64,000 bases of DNA, from contig NC_135500.1 in the NCBI RefSeq assembly GCF_052857255.1, positions 163,211,683 to 163,275,682 on the forward strand, read 5' to 3'. Below are positions 10,113-21,433 of the stretch, in pieces (the stretch's first letter is position 1; each line of letters opens with the position of its first letter). The translations under genes and the position numbers were made by a program. This stretch comes from Amblyomma americanum (lineage: Eukaryota > Arthropoda > Arachnida > Ixodida > Ixodidae). Under the pieces are notes generated by a model. That model was given only the letters and a program-made list of their open reading frames with translations, had not been told where the DNA came from and searched no databases.

Positions 10113-10546
10113 AAACGATGGGCGTCCTGTCAAGTGCGAGCTGCGCTATCATTGTCTGGAGTGCCATAAGCAAACGATGGCCTGGGCTCCATTTTCCACA
10201 TCGAATGCTTCCTTCCTTCCTGCTGCTTCCTTTTCCAGCAGGGTCGTAGCCCAGTTCACACAGCTCGCCTCGTGGGCGCACTGCTGGAAGAGCGGACATC
10301 CGCACGCTGGAGTGGCCACCACCAGATGCAGATCTGAACCCCATCGAAAACGTGTGCGGGATGATCAAGAAGCAAATTGCGGCCCGGGATCTCCGCGTGG
10401 CTACAGATGATCAACTGTGGACTGCCGTAAAGCAAGACTGTCAGACTCTTCGCGCTCGCCCCGACGTTGTGTCATCACTGTTCGATTCGATGCCGCGCCG
10501 AGCTGATAGTGTAATTGCCGTTAATCGCAACTGCACTAAGCATTAG
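10113..10546 (+). pseudogene. Tc1-type transposase remnant, right arm
   Basis: This is the mirror copy of the left-arm remnant. CAIIVWSAISK precedes a region with extra CCTT units and a shift. FQQG then replaces FQQD, so the second catalytic aspartate is lost. EWPPPDADLNPIENVCG keeps the catalytic Glu block, and the frame runs to NRNCTKH-stop at 10546. It shares with the left arm both the internal deletion and the missing base before the PIEN block, so both arms descend from one already inactive copy. The last open piece (10352-10546) opens at a GTG in the middle of the domain and has no true start. Confidence 0.8.
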
Positions 10547-11045
10547 TTGATTGTTAAGTTCAGATTCTTTATTTCTCACGGCAATAAAGAGCCTGTGAGT
10601 GCCAAACATTTGCAATACTTTTTTGAAAGGGGGGGCTCAAAGCGAGGATCCACAGTGCCTTGCATTTTACGCCTCGATGTATTCGTCTCTAAATAGCAGA
10701 TTCGGTAGTCGAGTGCAAGCCGCGCATGCCTTCCAACAGCATGCCAATACAGGCAACCCATCGGCGCGTAACCGTCAAGGCGCGCAGAAAAATGAGGAGG
10801 AGAGCAGTTCGCCGTATTTTCCCTTCAGAGACTTTAGGCGCTTTGCGATGCGTGCTCCCCTTCGTCGCGACCGTCAACTGTAGAGTAGCCGAATGCTGCA
10901 CTAGGAATTTATCATGCGTGATAAGCGCCCGTGCAAGAGCGAGGGTGAAGTTTGTCGTCACTCGGGGCACTCTCGCTGCGAGCGTGCGGCACGAGATAGC
11001 AGCGCCGCGGTGCGGCCCCGCAGCTGCTCCCGCGCCCGGAGCCGT

Positions 11046-11071
11046 GGTCTCTGCACTTATGCTCACGACTG
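11046..11071 (-). repeat. Right outer terminal inverted repeat
   Basis: It ends ...GCTCACGACTG before the TA at 11072-11073 and is the inverted counterpart of the left tip (8812-8837). Confidence 0.8.
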
Positions 11072-11170
11072 TACATTTTAACTATAAGTACTGGGTTAGT
11101 TGGTTGGAGGGGCATTTTACTGGATGAGTACCAGGAGGTACATTTTCACTGGAGGGCTATGCGGAAAGCA

Positions 11171-11186
11171 CCCCCCCCCCCCCCCC
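11171..11186 (+). repeat. Poly-C run (16)
   Basis: Sixteen consecutive C bases are present. This is a likely site of length error in assembly or of real polymorphism. Confidence 0.9.
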
Positions 11187-12127
11187 AAACTATTCCTACT
11201 CACCCATGATGATGATGATTTCATGTGGGTTGCAGTGATTTCAGTGTCCTCTGCATTTCAGTGAAAACCGTCGAAGCTCAACTTCATCGTCTTCAATCGT
11301 TACAAGTGATCTTCGTCGTCTCCACATGCATCATCAGGGTGTTTCGATTGCTGGTTCTAGAGTACTGTTTCTAGCTAGTTCCGCTCGCAGAAGCACTGTC
11401 ACACGTGCCATAGCGCACCGCCGATCACGTGCTATAACGAGCGCATGATTAGGGGGCGAATGTTCTTATGCTCACGCGCTTTTCATTCCTCATCTCCACC
11501 CTCCTTTCACTTCTTCGCTGAGGCCTCGGCTTCGAGCGTATGCCGACGTGGGGATTCTCAGAAACGAGGCTTCTACTGCGAAGGAAGGAAAACAGCGACA
11601 ACTAGAGGCGGGAAACGACTGCGTTTGTAGGGTAGGTAAACTCTTTTATTGCGCCCAAAAACAGGGGACCAGTCAAAGGACCGGTTGCGCTGACTTGGAG
11701 GAGGTCGGCGGGGATGGGGGATGTACTTGAAAATCATCACGGACGGAAAGCGTCAAGGGCGCGCCGTACTGACCGAATGGCAGGAAATAGCTAAACACGG
11801 GGTATCAGAACGTATGCGGCTAGAAAACTGTTAATTGTTTATGTTGTCCTCAAGAAACTGTTATTTTGTGGGGATCTGTGAACTTCATCTTCTATGCATC
11901 CCGACCTGACGGTGTGGGTGTGCATAAAGCCATCGAATAAACTTGTAATTATTTGAGTGCACTGATGCTATATAGAGTAGACCAGTCATCGGCGCCCTGC
12001 TCTTGCCCTGGGCACTGTCGTCATGAAGTGCAGGTCACCTTTTCTGATCCCATACATAAGCCTATTGATTCCACCACAGCAGCGTCTCTAGACGCAAAAG
12101 CAGGAAAAAATATGGTTTCATTGAATG
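11187..12127. other. No gene recognised
   Basis: A short ATG triplet run lies near 11204-11216. No domain, tRNA box or element end is seen elsewhere. An AATAAA occurs near 11936, without an adjoining gene that I can see. Confidence 0.55.
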
Positions 12128-12168
12128 AGTCAGTCAGTCAGTCAGTCAGTTAGTCAGCCAGTCTATCG

Positions 12169-12248
<80 letters not shown>

Positions 12249-12249
12249 G

Positions 12250-12306
<57 letters not shown>
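12128..12306 (+). repeat. GTCA then ATCA tetranucleotide microsatellite
   Basis: A GTCA run (12128-12150) passes into about 35 near-perfect ATCA units (12166-12306), with a short interruption around 12247-12262. The apparent Asn-Gln-Ser-Ile-rich open frame across it is an artefact of the repeat. Confidence 0.95.
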
Positions 12307-14660
12307 GTCTAAAATTTTTCTTACTTTGCATGCAGATTTCATCGCGCACCACTTTTGGTACCTGCATATTCTATATTTGGCATCTGCGAAAGTTCCTTCC
12401 AATATTATTCCTTCTGTAATTTTTCCACTCACCTCAATCTGTGACGCACCACCTGAACTCGCGAAAACCACCAGAAGTCGATTTCTACGCTAGGCTAGGC
12501 TTGAGCCGTAAAGATGAGGAACTCGAATGACATTAACTTCAAAAGACTCAGCTAGGGATTGTTCTGGGGCGATCTCGGGCAATTCTTTGTCCCACGCATG
12601 AACATTTGCGACTGGCACTCGAAGACGGAGTCAGTATCGATGCGCACATCGGCAACATTTCTCGAAGTTGACGTAAGAGCTGCGGACAAAATGCCAGGAG
12701 ACATTACGGATGCGGCCTCTTTCATAAGCGTTTGAGGATTAAAGTGCATGCCATCCGTTCCTCGAGATGCTCCGACGGCCGCTTTGAAAGCTGGCACAGA
12801 TTCTTTGCACGGAACGTAATTACTCTTGGAATGCAATAGAAGTAGGAATGTCGTTCGGAGCGCCCGGTGCGCTCAATTTTGTCCCGTTTTCGGTACACTG
12901 GAATGCCCGTGTGTTTCGTGTTCCTCATTTCCACGCGTGTGTTGACCTTGGACAGTGAACCCTGTAATTATTTATATACCGCAGTGAATTTTGTTTTTAT
13001 GTTGGATCCGTGGTAATAAAGTTGCAATTTCTCTTTGGTGAACCACGCGTCTTGGTTTTTGGGTGTGTGGTGTCTATTTCTTGATTATAAAAAGGAGGGA
13101 GCATCGGAAATAAATGTTAGCTTAACAATGATCGTTAACAAGTCGCCTAATTAGAAGGCGTTTCATTTTTCATGTATAGTAAAAATAATGGATGAACGAG
13201 TTTGGAGACAAAAACAATGTTTAATTTTACGTTTGGTTCCAGAAACTGAACAAAGGGAACATAAGAGAGCAATTTCGAAATGGGCGATGAAGGGCGTGAT
13301 TGGGTTGCATGAAAGAATAAAAATGACAAGCTCTTCACTGTACCAGCCATTTCAACGCTTTGTCACAATCATCAGATGCACTATCGGCTACAATGAAAGT
13401 GGTTTTAGCTACATATAGGCTATTCATAATTTTTAACCAGTCGCAACATAGCGTCTTCCCTCCGCGACAAAAAGCGCTTCTGGCGGCGTTGCTTAATGAA
13501 GTTTTTGGAAGAGGAATTCCCATTTATCCTTGTTTGACAAAGTTAAACATGGGAAAGAACTCACAGAAGGAAAGCGCATTATCATCATAATCATTACAAC
13601 CGCAACGAACTGTTGCATGCAATTGAACACACGCTTATTAAGAAAGGAATCGAGGCTGGAGCTTCTAATCTTTTCATTGCGCATTTCTTCTTTCTGTAGA
13701 CCCTCACCTAAATTATGAAGTTCCGCACGGACCTTTCCGCCGTCTGTAGTCTGTCTATTATCGTCTCCGAGTTAACGCTGCTTTCACAAGCAACTACCTG
13801 AACTGCTTAGAATAAGTGAGCAGACCACATTGTGACGACTTCTGCTCAGTTGAGACTGCGCGGACATTCTGTTAGAACGCTCCGCTTAAAGAAATGAGCG
13901 GGAGTGTTTTGAGCAGAAAGCTGAGGCACTCACACAAGTGCCGCTAACAATGAATTAGGTTTGAGGTTCTTCTGCCTGCTCTTAGCTTCAGCGCGATGTC
14001 CTGAAATTTTAATTTGCCATTCTGCTGGACATTGCGCTTGTTGGTGAGAAACTTGAAAACCTTCATTTATCCCGCCTAGATAAGTTCTCAATGTGTACAT
14101 TTTTGTCTGCATATTTGATAAAAATTGGACGTCTTCACAAACTTCAAAACCGTCTTGCATTCTCCTTTGGCGTGTATTCAGCACAACTGTTCTATGTTTT
14201 CTTCTGTTTGTAATATTCTTATTTAAATATCTTGGCAACTTTCCTTCGCTGCCTTTCTTTTCCAAAGTTTCTTCCTAACGCGGATTAGCATGTCAGTGCT
14301 TTCTAAACCCTGACTAAATTTTCCGTACTTCATTAAAGAGCCCCTGTCTCTCATTACTACAACCACTTATCCCTCTTTTTTTTTTGTCGACTAACAGCAC
14401 AAGGTTGGAGCAGTTTTTGTTTGCCAGAAGAACACCTTTTACCATTCTTTTGTCCCTCGGACATCGAATGAGTCGAAAAACCTTCCCGCAGCGGTAGCTT
14501 GTACAACTGATGGCTCAGTTCATTGCCAGTATTTGATGAGGCCCCCTTTTTTACGACACAACCTATTAGGAAGGTTCATTCTCCATTTTGCCTATTTTAC
14601 AGCGACAGTTGTTAAGGGCACGTTGCCCAAGTGTGCAGTGTTGGCATTGATGCAACACCA
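12307..14660. other. No gene recognised; one motif-less open stretch
   Basis: 12552-12836 on the reverse strand is open for 94 codons and reads protein-like, but it opens with TTG and has no motif I know. 13335-13523 and 13930-14265 (reverse) are similar. A poly(A) signal, AATAAA, lies near 13014. I cannot assign any of these. Confidence 0.45.
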
Positions 14661-14870
14661 TCCCAGGGTGGTTGGTAATCATGCAGTGACGTCACGCATG
14701 GCGTTCTTGCAACGCGCCGTGGCAGCGCGCGCTGATTGGTCCAACACTGTGGCGTCAATTATCTAACGTTAAACAGCAGTCACCGCCCCGTAAGATTGTT
14801 GTCTTGCAGCGGAACTGTTTATGATTGCCTGGCGGTTGAGCGGCATCGATTGTGGTTTATAAAAGCCACT

Positions 14871-14897
14871 TCACATGACCGCTCGCAGGTCATGTGA
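14871..14897. promoter_or_regulatory. E-box inverted repeat
   Basis: TCACATGACC (14871-14880) and GGTCATGTGA (14888-14897) are perfect 10-bp inverted arms with a 7-nt loop. Each arm contains an E-box-like CATGTG/CACATG core (M-box type, the MITF/TFE family in animals). It lies just downstream of a TATAAAA. Confidence 0.5.
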
Positions 14898-15057
14898 CTC
14901 GTACATCGCTTATGATCAATTCCCGAACTCATGACGTTATCGCTCACGTGATATTTTCGATCTTTGATTGGTTCTCAAAATTCCTGACATCATCAGGTTT
15001 GGTATATAAGGTAGCGTAATAACTTCTTCATTCAGTCGCAAAAATCACCCTTACAGC

Positions 15058-15074
15058 TGTGCTGTAACAGCACA
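15058..15074. other. Perfect 17-bp palindrome after the initiator
   Basis: TGTGCTGT and ACAGCACA pair perfectly around a single A, 24 bp downstream of the putative start. It would form a tight hairpin in the 5' leader of any transcript. Confidence 0.6.
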
Positions 15075-16084
15075 CTGTCTAGTGTCTAGTATCGCGATCG
15101 GCTTTTGAGTTTTCTTCGGTTTTTGTGTTTTTCAATTTTAGTTTTGCTTGTTCTATGGCGCTTGGTTTAATTTTGCATTTTCTGCTTTCAGTAAATTTAG
15201 TCGTTTCTTTCTCCTGTGCTGTAAACGTTTTGTGGTATAGTCCTGCTGTCTTATTAATTAAAAACAACGCTTCATGATGGTCCCTGTAAGCAGAGCATTA
15301 TTTAAAGCACAAGCACATCTCCTGCGGTTTTGATAATGTAAATCATGCTAGTGAATTTTATTCTTTTTGATTTTCATTTCTTATAAGTTACCTCATTCCC
15401 GTTTTTTGAATTTGTATTTTAATGAGTTAGCTGCCACACGTTTTAATTTGTTTTATTTTTCATGCCATTACGCCTTCTCCTGTGTAGTATTGCCTAATTT
15501 TGTTACTTGATGTTTTTTTCCTTCACTACCCTCTACAATGTCACTGCCCTTGAGGGTGTGCAAAGTATGACTAATAAACACTTGCAATTACAGCGAAATG
15601 TGAAGTTCCTAGTCTACCGTTTCTCAAATGCACTGTCCTGCTCGTGCGGCAAGGCTGTCAGTAATACGCTGCGGCCTCATTGCGTCTGTTTATGACGTCA
15701 GCGGGTCCAGGCGAAGAGTTTGCGCCAAGCGTCTGCCTGGTAGTTTGCTTGATAACGCAATGAATATATCTTAGACGTTTGAATGAAGATATGATGCGAG
15801 TGGAATTTATTTAGTTTTTAGGCAACGGCAGATACGAAATCATGTGTGTGAGGTAGGAAACACACACACGCGCTGAAGAAAAAAGAAATATATGTTGATA
15901 CGGAGCAACTGCAGACACTGGACAGTAACAAAATTGGCCACAGGCAGCGCCCCAGTACACTTCGTTCCTCTCCTATTCATATTTATACGCTGAACCCATC
16001 TAGATATATGCCAAAAGCTCACTTACAGCTTTCGTCAAAAAATATTGTTTATAACTAATTTGACAGTGAACTGAAATTATGACA
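15075..16084. other. No gene recognised; T-rich
   Basis: This is A/T-rich sequence downstream of the promoter-like block, without conserved coding. Small open stretches exist on both strands but carry no motif. Confidence 0.5.
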
Positions 16085-16105
16085 TTAATGTATAAATCAT
16101 TATAA

Positions 16106-16398
16106 TTCATCGGACAAACTGGCGTCTGTATTGATGATCGCAGAACAGATCATAATCGTTGTTGAATTAATGGCACGGGTTCTCATTTACCACTTAATTG
16201 TGAAGCCTGCGATGAAAAAGACAATACACGTGTGAAGCGAGTCTGAAGGACACTAAGATATTAAGCAGGAACAAGGACAAGATAGTCCATGAACTGGTTG
16301 AGGCATTTCATTATGAAAGGAAACGGTAGTTAGTGTATAAAAATCCCATCATTGACATTTATAATAACGATAGTGCATTTTTAGATAGTAGGCCATGA
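16106..16398 (+). pseudogene. Penelope-like element GIY-YIG endonuclease remnant
   Basis: The frame starting at 16106 reads FIGQTGVCIDDR, matching the YIGQTGRC-x-R block of Penelope-type GIY-YIG nucleases. It is followed by DHN and, after a stop, GTGSHLPLNCEAC, the SHL-x-HC conserved block. After a frameshift the tail reads KILSRNKDKIVHELVEAFH, the E-AFH helix near the end of the same domain, and the frame stops at 16396-16398. These three blocks in the right order and spacing make the family call firm despite stops and shifts. The reverse transcriptase that should precede it is not visible, so this is a truncated, dead copy. Confidence 0.7.
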
Positions 16399-16916
16399 GA
16401 TACGTACGCGGCTACTTTTTCTGCTCTAATTTCCATACCCCTGGCGCGCATGTGTGGTTCCTTCTCTCCCTCTTGAATCTTCGTCCTATATTAACTCGCA
16501 TCCGCTGTAAATAAACAGTTCCGAGTTGTGATCGTCCTGTCTCCCTTACTGTGTGCTCTCTGTTTTGACGCCAAGCGTTTTTACGAAAATGTAAATAATT
16601 TATGTGCCCTCCGCTTCTTGCCTTCATTAAGCGAGAAGAAATGAGAATAGCCTCTGCGAGATATTAAACACATTTCTCCTTATTCTGAACAGTAAAGTAC
16701 TATAACTGTTTTCATTCAGGGACAAATTAGAGATAAGCAAAATACAAAAAAAGCGATTGCAGCATGGTCGTTTAATGTTTTAGTCATTTTCTGCGCTTGC
16801 GCATGTCGACAACGCTGTCCCAAATTTTCAGCCAGCGAGATGGAGGGCTGGCGCGAGAAATTATGCGATCTCGTCGTCGCCCAGTTCCTGCGCGTGCAAG
16901 AGGACGCAGCAGCATC
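16399..16916. other. No gene recognised
   Basis: No motif or repeat edge is seen between the Penelope-like remnant and the GAG microsatellite. Confidence 0.55.
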
Positions 16917-16985
16917 AGAGGAGGAGGAGGAGGAGGAGGAGGAGGAGGAGGAGGAGGAGGAGGAGGAGGAGGAGGAGGAAGAGGA
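16917..16985 (+). repeat. GAG trinucleotide microsatellite
   Basis: More than twenty near-perfect GAG units are present. They give poly-Glu, poly-Gly, poly-Ser or poly-Pro in the various frames, so the open frames crossing it should not be read as proteins. It sits at the edge of a GC-rich island. Confidence 0.95.
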
Positions 16986-16989
16986 AAGA

Positions 16990-18050
16990 TGGGGAAGATG
17001 CGAAACAACCATCCGTCCTCGCTGTGTGCCGTTGTCACTTCGCTGCCCGTGCTGTGTCGCTGCGGCAACGACTTACCGAGCTTAAAAACGCGACGGCCCG
17101 AGTCAAACGTCGCTTACAGAAACCATGCGGGGAAGCCGCCTTTCTGTTTCTCGCCCTTTACTTTGGTTTTCCGCCCATAACCGTAGCGACGACAATGCTG
17201 ACGCTCGCGTGGAGCGCGGGTTCAACCCCCCTCCCGCGCAAGCTCTTTCTCCGTTAAACCCGTTCCATTTTAGAACTGCGGGATATCCGCTCTCCTTCGG
17301 AAATTGATAAGTTCTCGCCGCGCCCGGGGAGGCAGTGCCGACACCACGCACCGCAAAAGCGCTCGCGATGTTGGCTGCTTCGTGCCTCTGACGCTGCTTC
17401 GGACCTCGAACCCCGCCCTGCCCTCCTCCCCTTCCTTCCATCCCGACGGCGCACACTCACAACGCCACGATCGCGGCTTTGTTTTGACGCCGAGGCGAGA
17501 TTGCTCATTCGCTCTGGTCTTCTCGCCTTGGTGTGCGCGTCGTCGGGGTTTCAGAGTACGCTGGCCGTTGTTTGGCGCTCGTGCAGAATCCGCTGCTCTG
17601 CTCGCGCTATAGCTCTGCTTGCAGACCACTGCAGCGTGAGAGTACGAGAAGGGGAGACGGGAGGGGAGGGGGAAGCGAAGGGGTACTGGGCGGGGTCGGG
17701 TGATTCTCTGCGCTCTCTCCAGTGGCGACGAGGTCCGGGATGTGCAAGATGTGTTTGTTGGCTAGCCCTTCCGCGGCGTGCCGCTTCATTAGCAAGGCGG
17801 CCCGAGCTTCCAACGGGGCGATGATGCCCGCCTAGTTGGGTTTTCCGGGCTTTCTCTTGCACGCATCTTGTCTTCGTGTGGAGAGGAAGAAGAGAGGGAG
17901 ACACTGCCGATGCTAGACCACGCGCGTCGCCCGTGACTACACTAGAAAGGCGGACGAGAGCATGATGGAGAGGAGGAGGCAGATGAGAAGAGGGGGAGGG
18001 AAGGCGAGCAGAGACGACGCTTGTCGCTTTAAAGGGAAGAAAAGGGGAGA
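16990..18050. other. GC/CpG-rich island
   Basis: Base composition shifts sharply to GC with many CpG, and all six frames stay open for long distances. The predicted peptides (up to about 120 aa) contain no domain. Such islands in arthropod DNA can mark promoters and 5' exons, but I see no clear TATA/Inr pair or splice-supported coding exon here. Confidence 0.4.
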
Positions 18051-20530
18051 AAGAATTAAGACTCGCAAGGACTGTAAACAGCGTCCCGGAGCGATCGGGA
18101 AGCGCGCGTCTGGTTGCGACGGGTAATTACCGAAACACTGCGGGAGCTGTGCGTTGGCTGAGCGAGAAAGAAAAATGAGGAAGAGTGAAGATGTACCCAG
18201 TTTTGTTCAGAGCGCGGGGAAATAAATGCTGGAAAATTTAAACAAGGCCATCGGTTCGCTCGGGAGAAAGTGTGCAACACAGTCGGCTGATACTGGAAAT
18301 GAAAGTAGCGCCGCTCTTCCGCGCGACGTCTTGTCTTACGGAGTTGGCTTTTGTTTTACAACGCTACGTACTTACTCGCTCTCGTCCGCGCACGCCTTCT
18401 GCGCATCTGTCCGAGGAGTAAAAATAAATATTAACTTCCCCATGAGAGTCGAGCATGGTCCCCAATCTCCGTGCTCTCGCAGTGCGTGAAGTGTGACTGA
18501 AACGGAAGGAGGTTGGTGGCAAGAAAAACTAAGTTTCACTCAAGGCACGTGTTTTAGCGCGCGGCGAGCTCTTTTGAGAGCGAGAACGGAGTTGGAAGCA
18601 TGTGAAGGGCGGTAACAAGAAATGAGCTTGCAACACGAGGATACTGCACGCTCGCGCTGGAAAGGAAACTCTTGCGAATGAATTCCGCTTGATTCGTGGG
18701 CGACGGAGGCGCCAGAAATGCAGCACCAGAGCGAGTTTTTTTTTATCTTTGCGAAAAATTTCGTGGAAGTCTCGCATCTCGCAGCAGGAGCACCTTAGCA
18801 TGTCCGAGAGAGTTTCCGTGCTACAGTGATGAGCAATACTTTCCGTTCCGGAAGCTGGCGAAGTGCGTTCCAAGGGGACGCGGATCAAGTTGCCTTACTG
18901 TATCTGTTTGTTATGCTGGTTCAGTCAACAACGCTTTTCATTGCTGGAAGAATGTACGCTGTTTACTTTGGTCATAATTTGCGAATTTTGTCTACTTTTA
19001 CTCAGCGAGGATCGTTTTTTTTTTGTAAGAATTCGCTCTTACCATATACTTATCTCGTTTTATTCGAAGCGAGAATTGTAGACTGGTAGAGTGTAATTTT
19101 TAAATAAAAATTCAGTGGGATGTTTTCTGTGCTCAACTTAGAATTAAATTTTCTGGTTAGGCTTTATTTAAATAAGGATACCGTTATATTCACGCATAAA
19201 TCAGATGTCACAGCATATTCCTGTCAGTGTGTTTGCGGGAAGAACAGTGCGTGTCACTCTTATATATAGTGCACGGAACCTATAACAAGTGAGATTAGTC
19301 AAGAACTTTAGTAGGTCTAAAATGAGATGCTTAAGCCCAATACAATTCTAAATTCATATCATTGCAGTCACGTAGAAATATTCATCTTAGAACCTGGAAG
19401 GCTGCGGCCAGGCGTCGGTTTAGTAGATGCGCGATGGGTCTCTCGAACTTACTCGACAAGACAGACGCGAAATGTAGAGCTTATCCTCGTCCATGATCAT
19501 TAGGTGTCTCACGGGCGCCGTAAGCGCCAGGTCATACAGCTTGAAAACCAGACCGTGTTGCTTGCGGGGACTTTTGGCGTACGCTGCAGATCGTGTCTTG
19601 AAACTGTAGTTCGTCTAAGGAGTAATGTGGCGTCAACCGGAGCATTAGCATATCAGACGTTCTTTCTTGCGATCATTGATCTGCAAAATATTCTCTGCGC
19701 GAGGAAGTGCCATTATGAGAATCGTATGCTAAAGTCTTTATGCGCATGGGTTATGCAGAGCATAGTGGAAGAAAGAGGGGTGACCTGCCGGTGGCGCGGG
19801 GCGCAGCCAGGTGGTGTGACGCGGCCGCAAGTGCCCGCACCACTACTGCTGGACTTTATTTTCACTCGTTTTGCTGGCGCTTCTCTGGGCCTGCCTGGCA
19901 CGGCTCCTTGGTATCGATGCCTATATAATATTCGTTTGCTTGAAACGACTCTTGTTTGTTGGAAGGACATCTCTTTATACCTCTCCCCACATTCCGGGCT
20001 ATAGTTCGACCCGAGGGCACATGACTGACCGCTTAGCTGATGTTGATAGCAGCTGCCATCTCAGCACATAGTTGCATTCGGCTGTAGCTTTGAAGTTTAG
20101 AATGAACACTGCTGATACAATAGCATTTATTGAAGGCACTCAAGTGAGCTCTGTTTAACATGCACTCAGAAGGGGTGCGAGATCATCAAATAAAAGCGTA
20201 CACAGCTGCAAACACGTGCAAGATGTGCTTTGCTCCAGCTGTCACGTTTGTCGCGTTAAGGCACAAACTGACAGGTGCATTAATCTATTTCTGAATTGTG
20301 TACGCTGTGTAATAACCAGAAGAAACTTTGTACTCGATGTTTTTTATTTTTTTCTTTTCCAAACATTATAAGCGGGTCAGTGATCTCGTTTAAGGAAACC
20401 GGAATCCGCCTACTTGGTTGCTTAAAAGAAAACTTCAAAAACAGAACACAGCCAGCACCTCATATGTTTGGTTTTGTTGGCCAACGTATGTTCACAATGT
20501 GGCAATTTGGGGCCGTGTGAATGATAAGGG
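18051..20530. other. No gene recognised
   Basis: A 166-codon open stretch on the forward strand (19504-20004) starts at GTG and has no recognisable domain. The rest is short shadow frames. Confidence 0.45.
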
Positions 20531-20534
20531 ACCC

Positions 20535-20850
20535 CCTGGTGGCCTTGGGGGCTGGGAGAAGGTCTTGCTTCGAAGGTTACGCCTCCGCGTCGCCCTCACC
20601 CCAGCGATAACCTGGTAATGGTCGGCACAGTACTATGCCCCCTTCGGCGACTCTTGCTCATTCTGTCCTGCTCTTCTCTGCGAGGCAGACACTAGACACT
20701 TGCCGCTCTCTGAATGTCATCCGGTAGAAACACCGGCTCTGATGCGGTTCGCCCCCAGGTCGACCGCCGAATGTAGAAGACCGCACCACCAAATCTTACT
20801 GGACTTCCTCCAGAAACCCGGGGTGCATCTTTATTTCTAAATAGTGCTAT
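20535..20850 (+). pseudogene. LINE pol C-terminus, second clade
   Basis: One frame with a single in-frame stop reads LLRRLRLRVALTPAITW, stop, then WSAQYYAPFGDSCSFCPALL, CEADTRHLPLSEC and finally HHQILLDFLQKPGV. The C-x2-C ... H-x5-C arrangement and the preceding LRLRVALTP block are the usual C-terminal segment of I/R1/Jockey-type LINE pol proteins. It differs from the other LINE tails in this window, so it is a separate clade. Only the last 100 or so codons remain, as in a 5'-truncated insertion. An AATAATAAT stretch near 20851 may be the 3' tail. Confidence 0.55.
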
Positions 20851-20859
20851 GCTAATAAT

Positions 20860-21433
20860 AATACGCCAGTCGTTTTTAGCTACACCTGTTCTATTCAGTA
20901 AGAATAAGAAATCTCGTCTTTCCCTAGAAATATGGAAACAAAGACGCCTCTCTGATATCCTCCTTCGTCACATACAGCAACTTTTCCTTTTAGAAGAAAT
21001 GCGGCTGATTTAATTTTCTGTGAAATAAAATTACAGCCAGCAGGGTACTACCTCATCGTAAAGCTGTCCACAAACTAAAGCAAACAGCATGACGAAGTCC
21101 TTAAGTTGAAGCTCTGCCGTGAAATGTAGGAATTAGAGTTCACAAATCAAATAAAGAACCGGAAGGTCAGCTCAATTTACTGCGACCCAATAAAACAAGT
21201 TTCTGACGCGTGGCGAGTGCTAAATTGTTTTTTCTTCGTAGAGTAATCGTCAGCACGAACGCAGCTTAAGAAACTTTTGGCCAGTCGTTTTAGTTTAGGG
21301 CAGCGTCGCGTCTTAGAGCCATCTTCATGAACACAAAGAGCTGCCACACATTCTTCCTCACTGCAATCCGCAACAGAGACTGTTTCTTTTTTTGTTCTGT
21401 CGGCAACATTTTAAGCGGAGGCAACTTCTGTCG
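20860..21433. other. No gene recognised
   Basis: A/T-leaning sequence without motif or repeat edge. Confidence 0.5.

Larger units (their letters stand above)
8812..11071. mobile_element. Palindromic Tc1/mariner relic (two half elements in inverted orientation)
   Basis: The left arm (8812-9874) and right arm (9979-11071) are inverted copies of each other around a 104-bp spacer. By eye they are roughly 90% alike. The outer ends are CAGTCGTGAGCA-type tips, and each is flanked by TA (8810-8811 and 11072-11073), the Tc1/mariner target duplication. Each arm holds the C-terminal half of a Tc1-type transposase reading outwards, then a stop, AATAAA signals on both strands, and about 0.5 kb of GC-rich end sequence. 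The transposase N-terminal half is missing from both arms. This is either a foldback element that moved as a unit or an inverted pair created in place. Confidence 0.8.
14687..15074 (+). promoter_or_regulatory. Candidate RNA polymerase II promoter
   Basis: Several core and upstream signals line up in one direction. There is a full CRE, TGACGTCA (14687-14694), and an inverted CCAAT box, GATTGGT, near 14734. A TATAAAA follows at 14858-14864, then an E-box palindrome (14871-14897) and CACGTG near 14944. GGTATATAAGG at 15001 is followed by an arthropod-type initiator, TTCAGTC, whose A at 15034 lies 31 bp after the start of the TATA. That spacing is textbook. No coding exon downstream is recognisable, so the transcript could be a 5' exon, a non-coding RNA or part of an unrecognised mobile element. 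Confidence 0.4.

Noticed and set aside
12125..12493. Asn-Gln-Ser-Ile repeat protein
   Set aside because: Artefact of the ATCA microsatellite.
16797..17180. Poly-Gly, poly-Glu, poly-Ser and poly-Pro frames
   Set aside because: All are read-throughs of the GAG microsatellite.
19504..20004. 166-codon forward open frame
   Set aside because: It opens with GTG, has no recognisable domain and shows no promoter or splice context.
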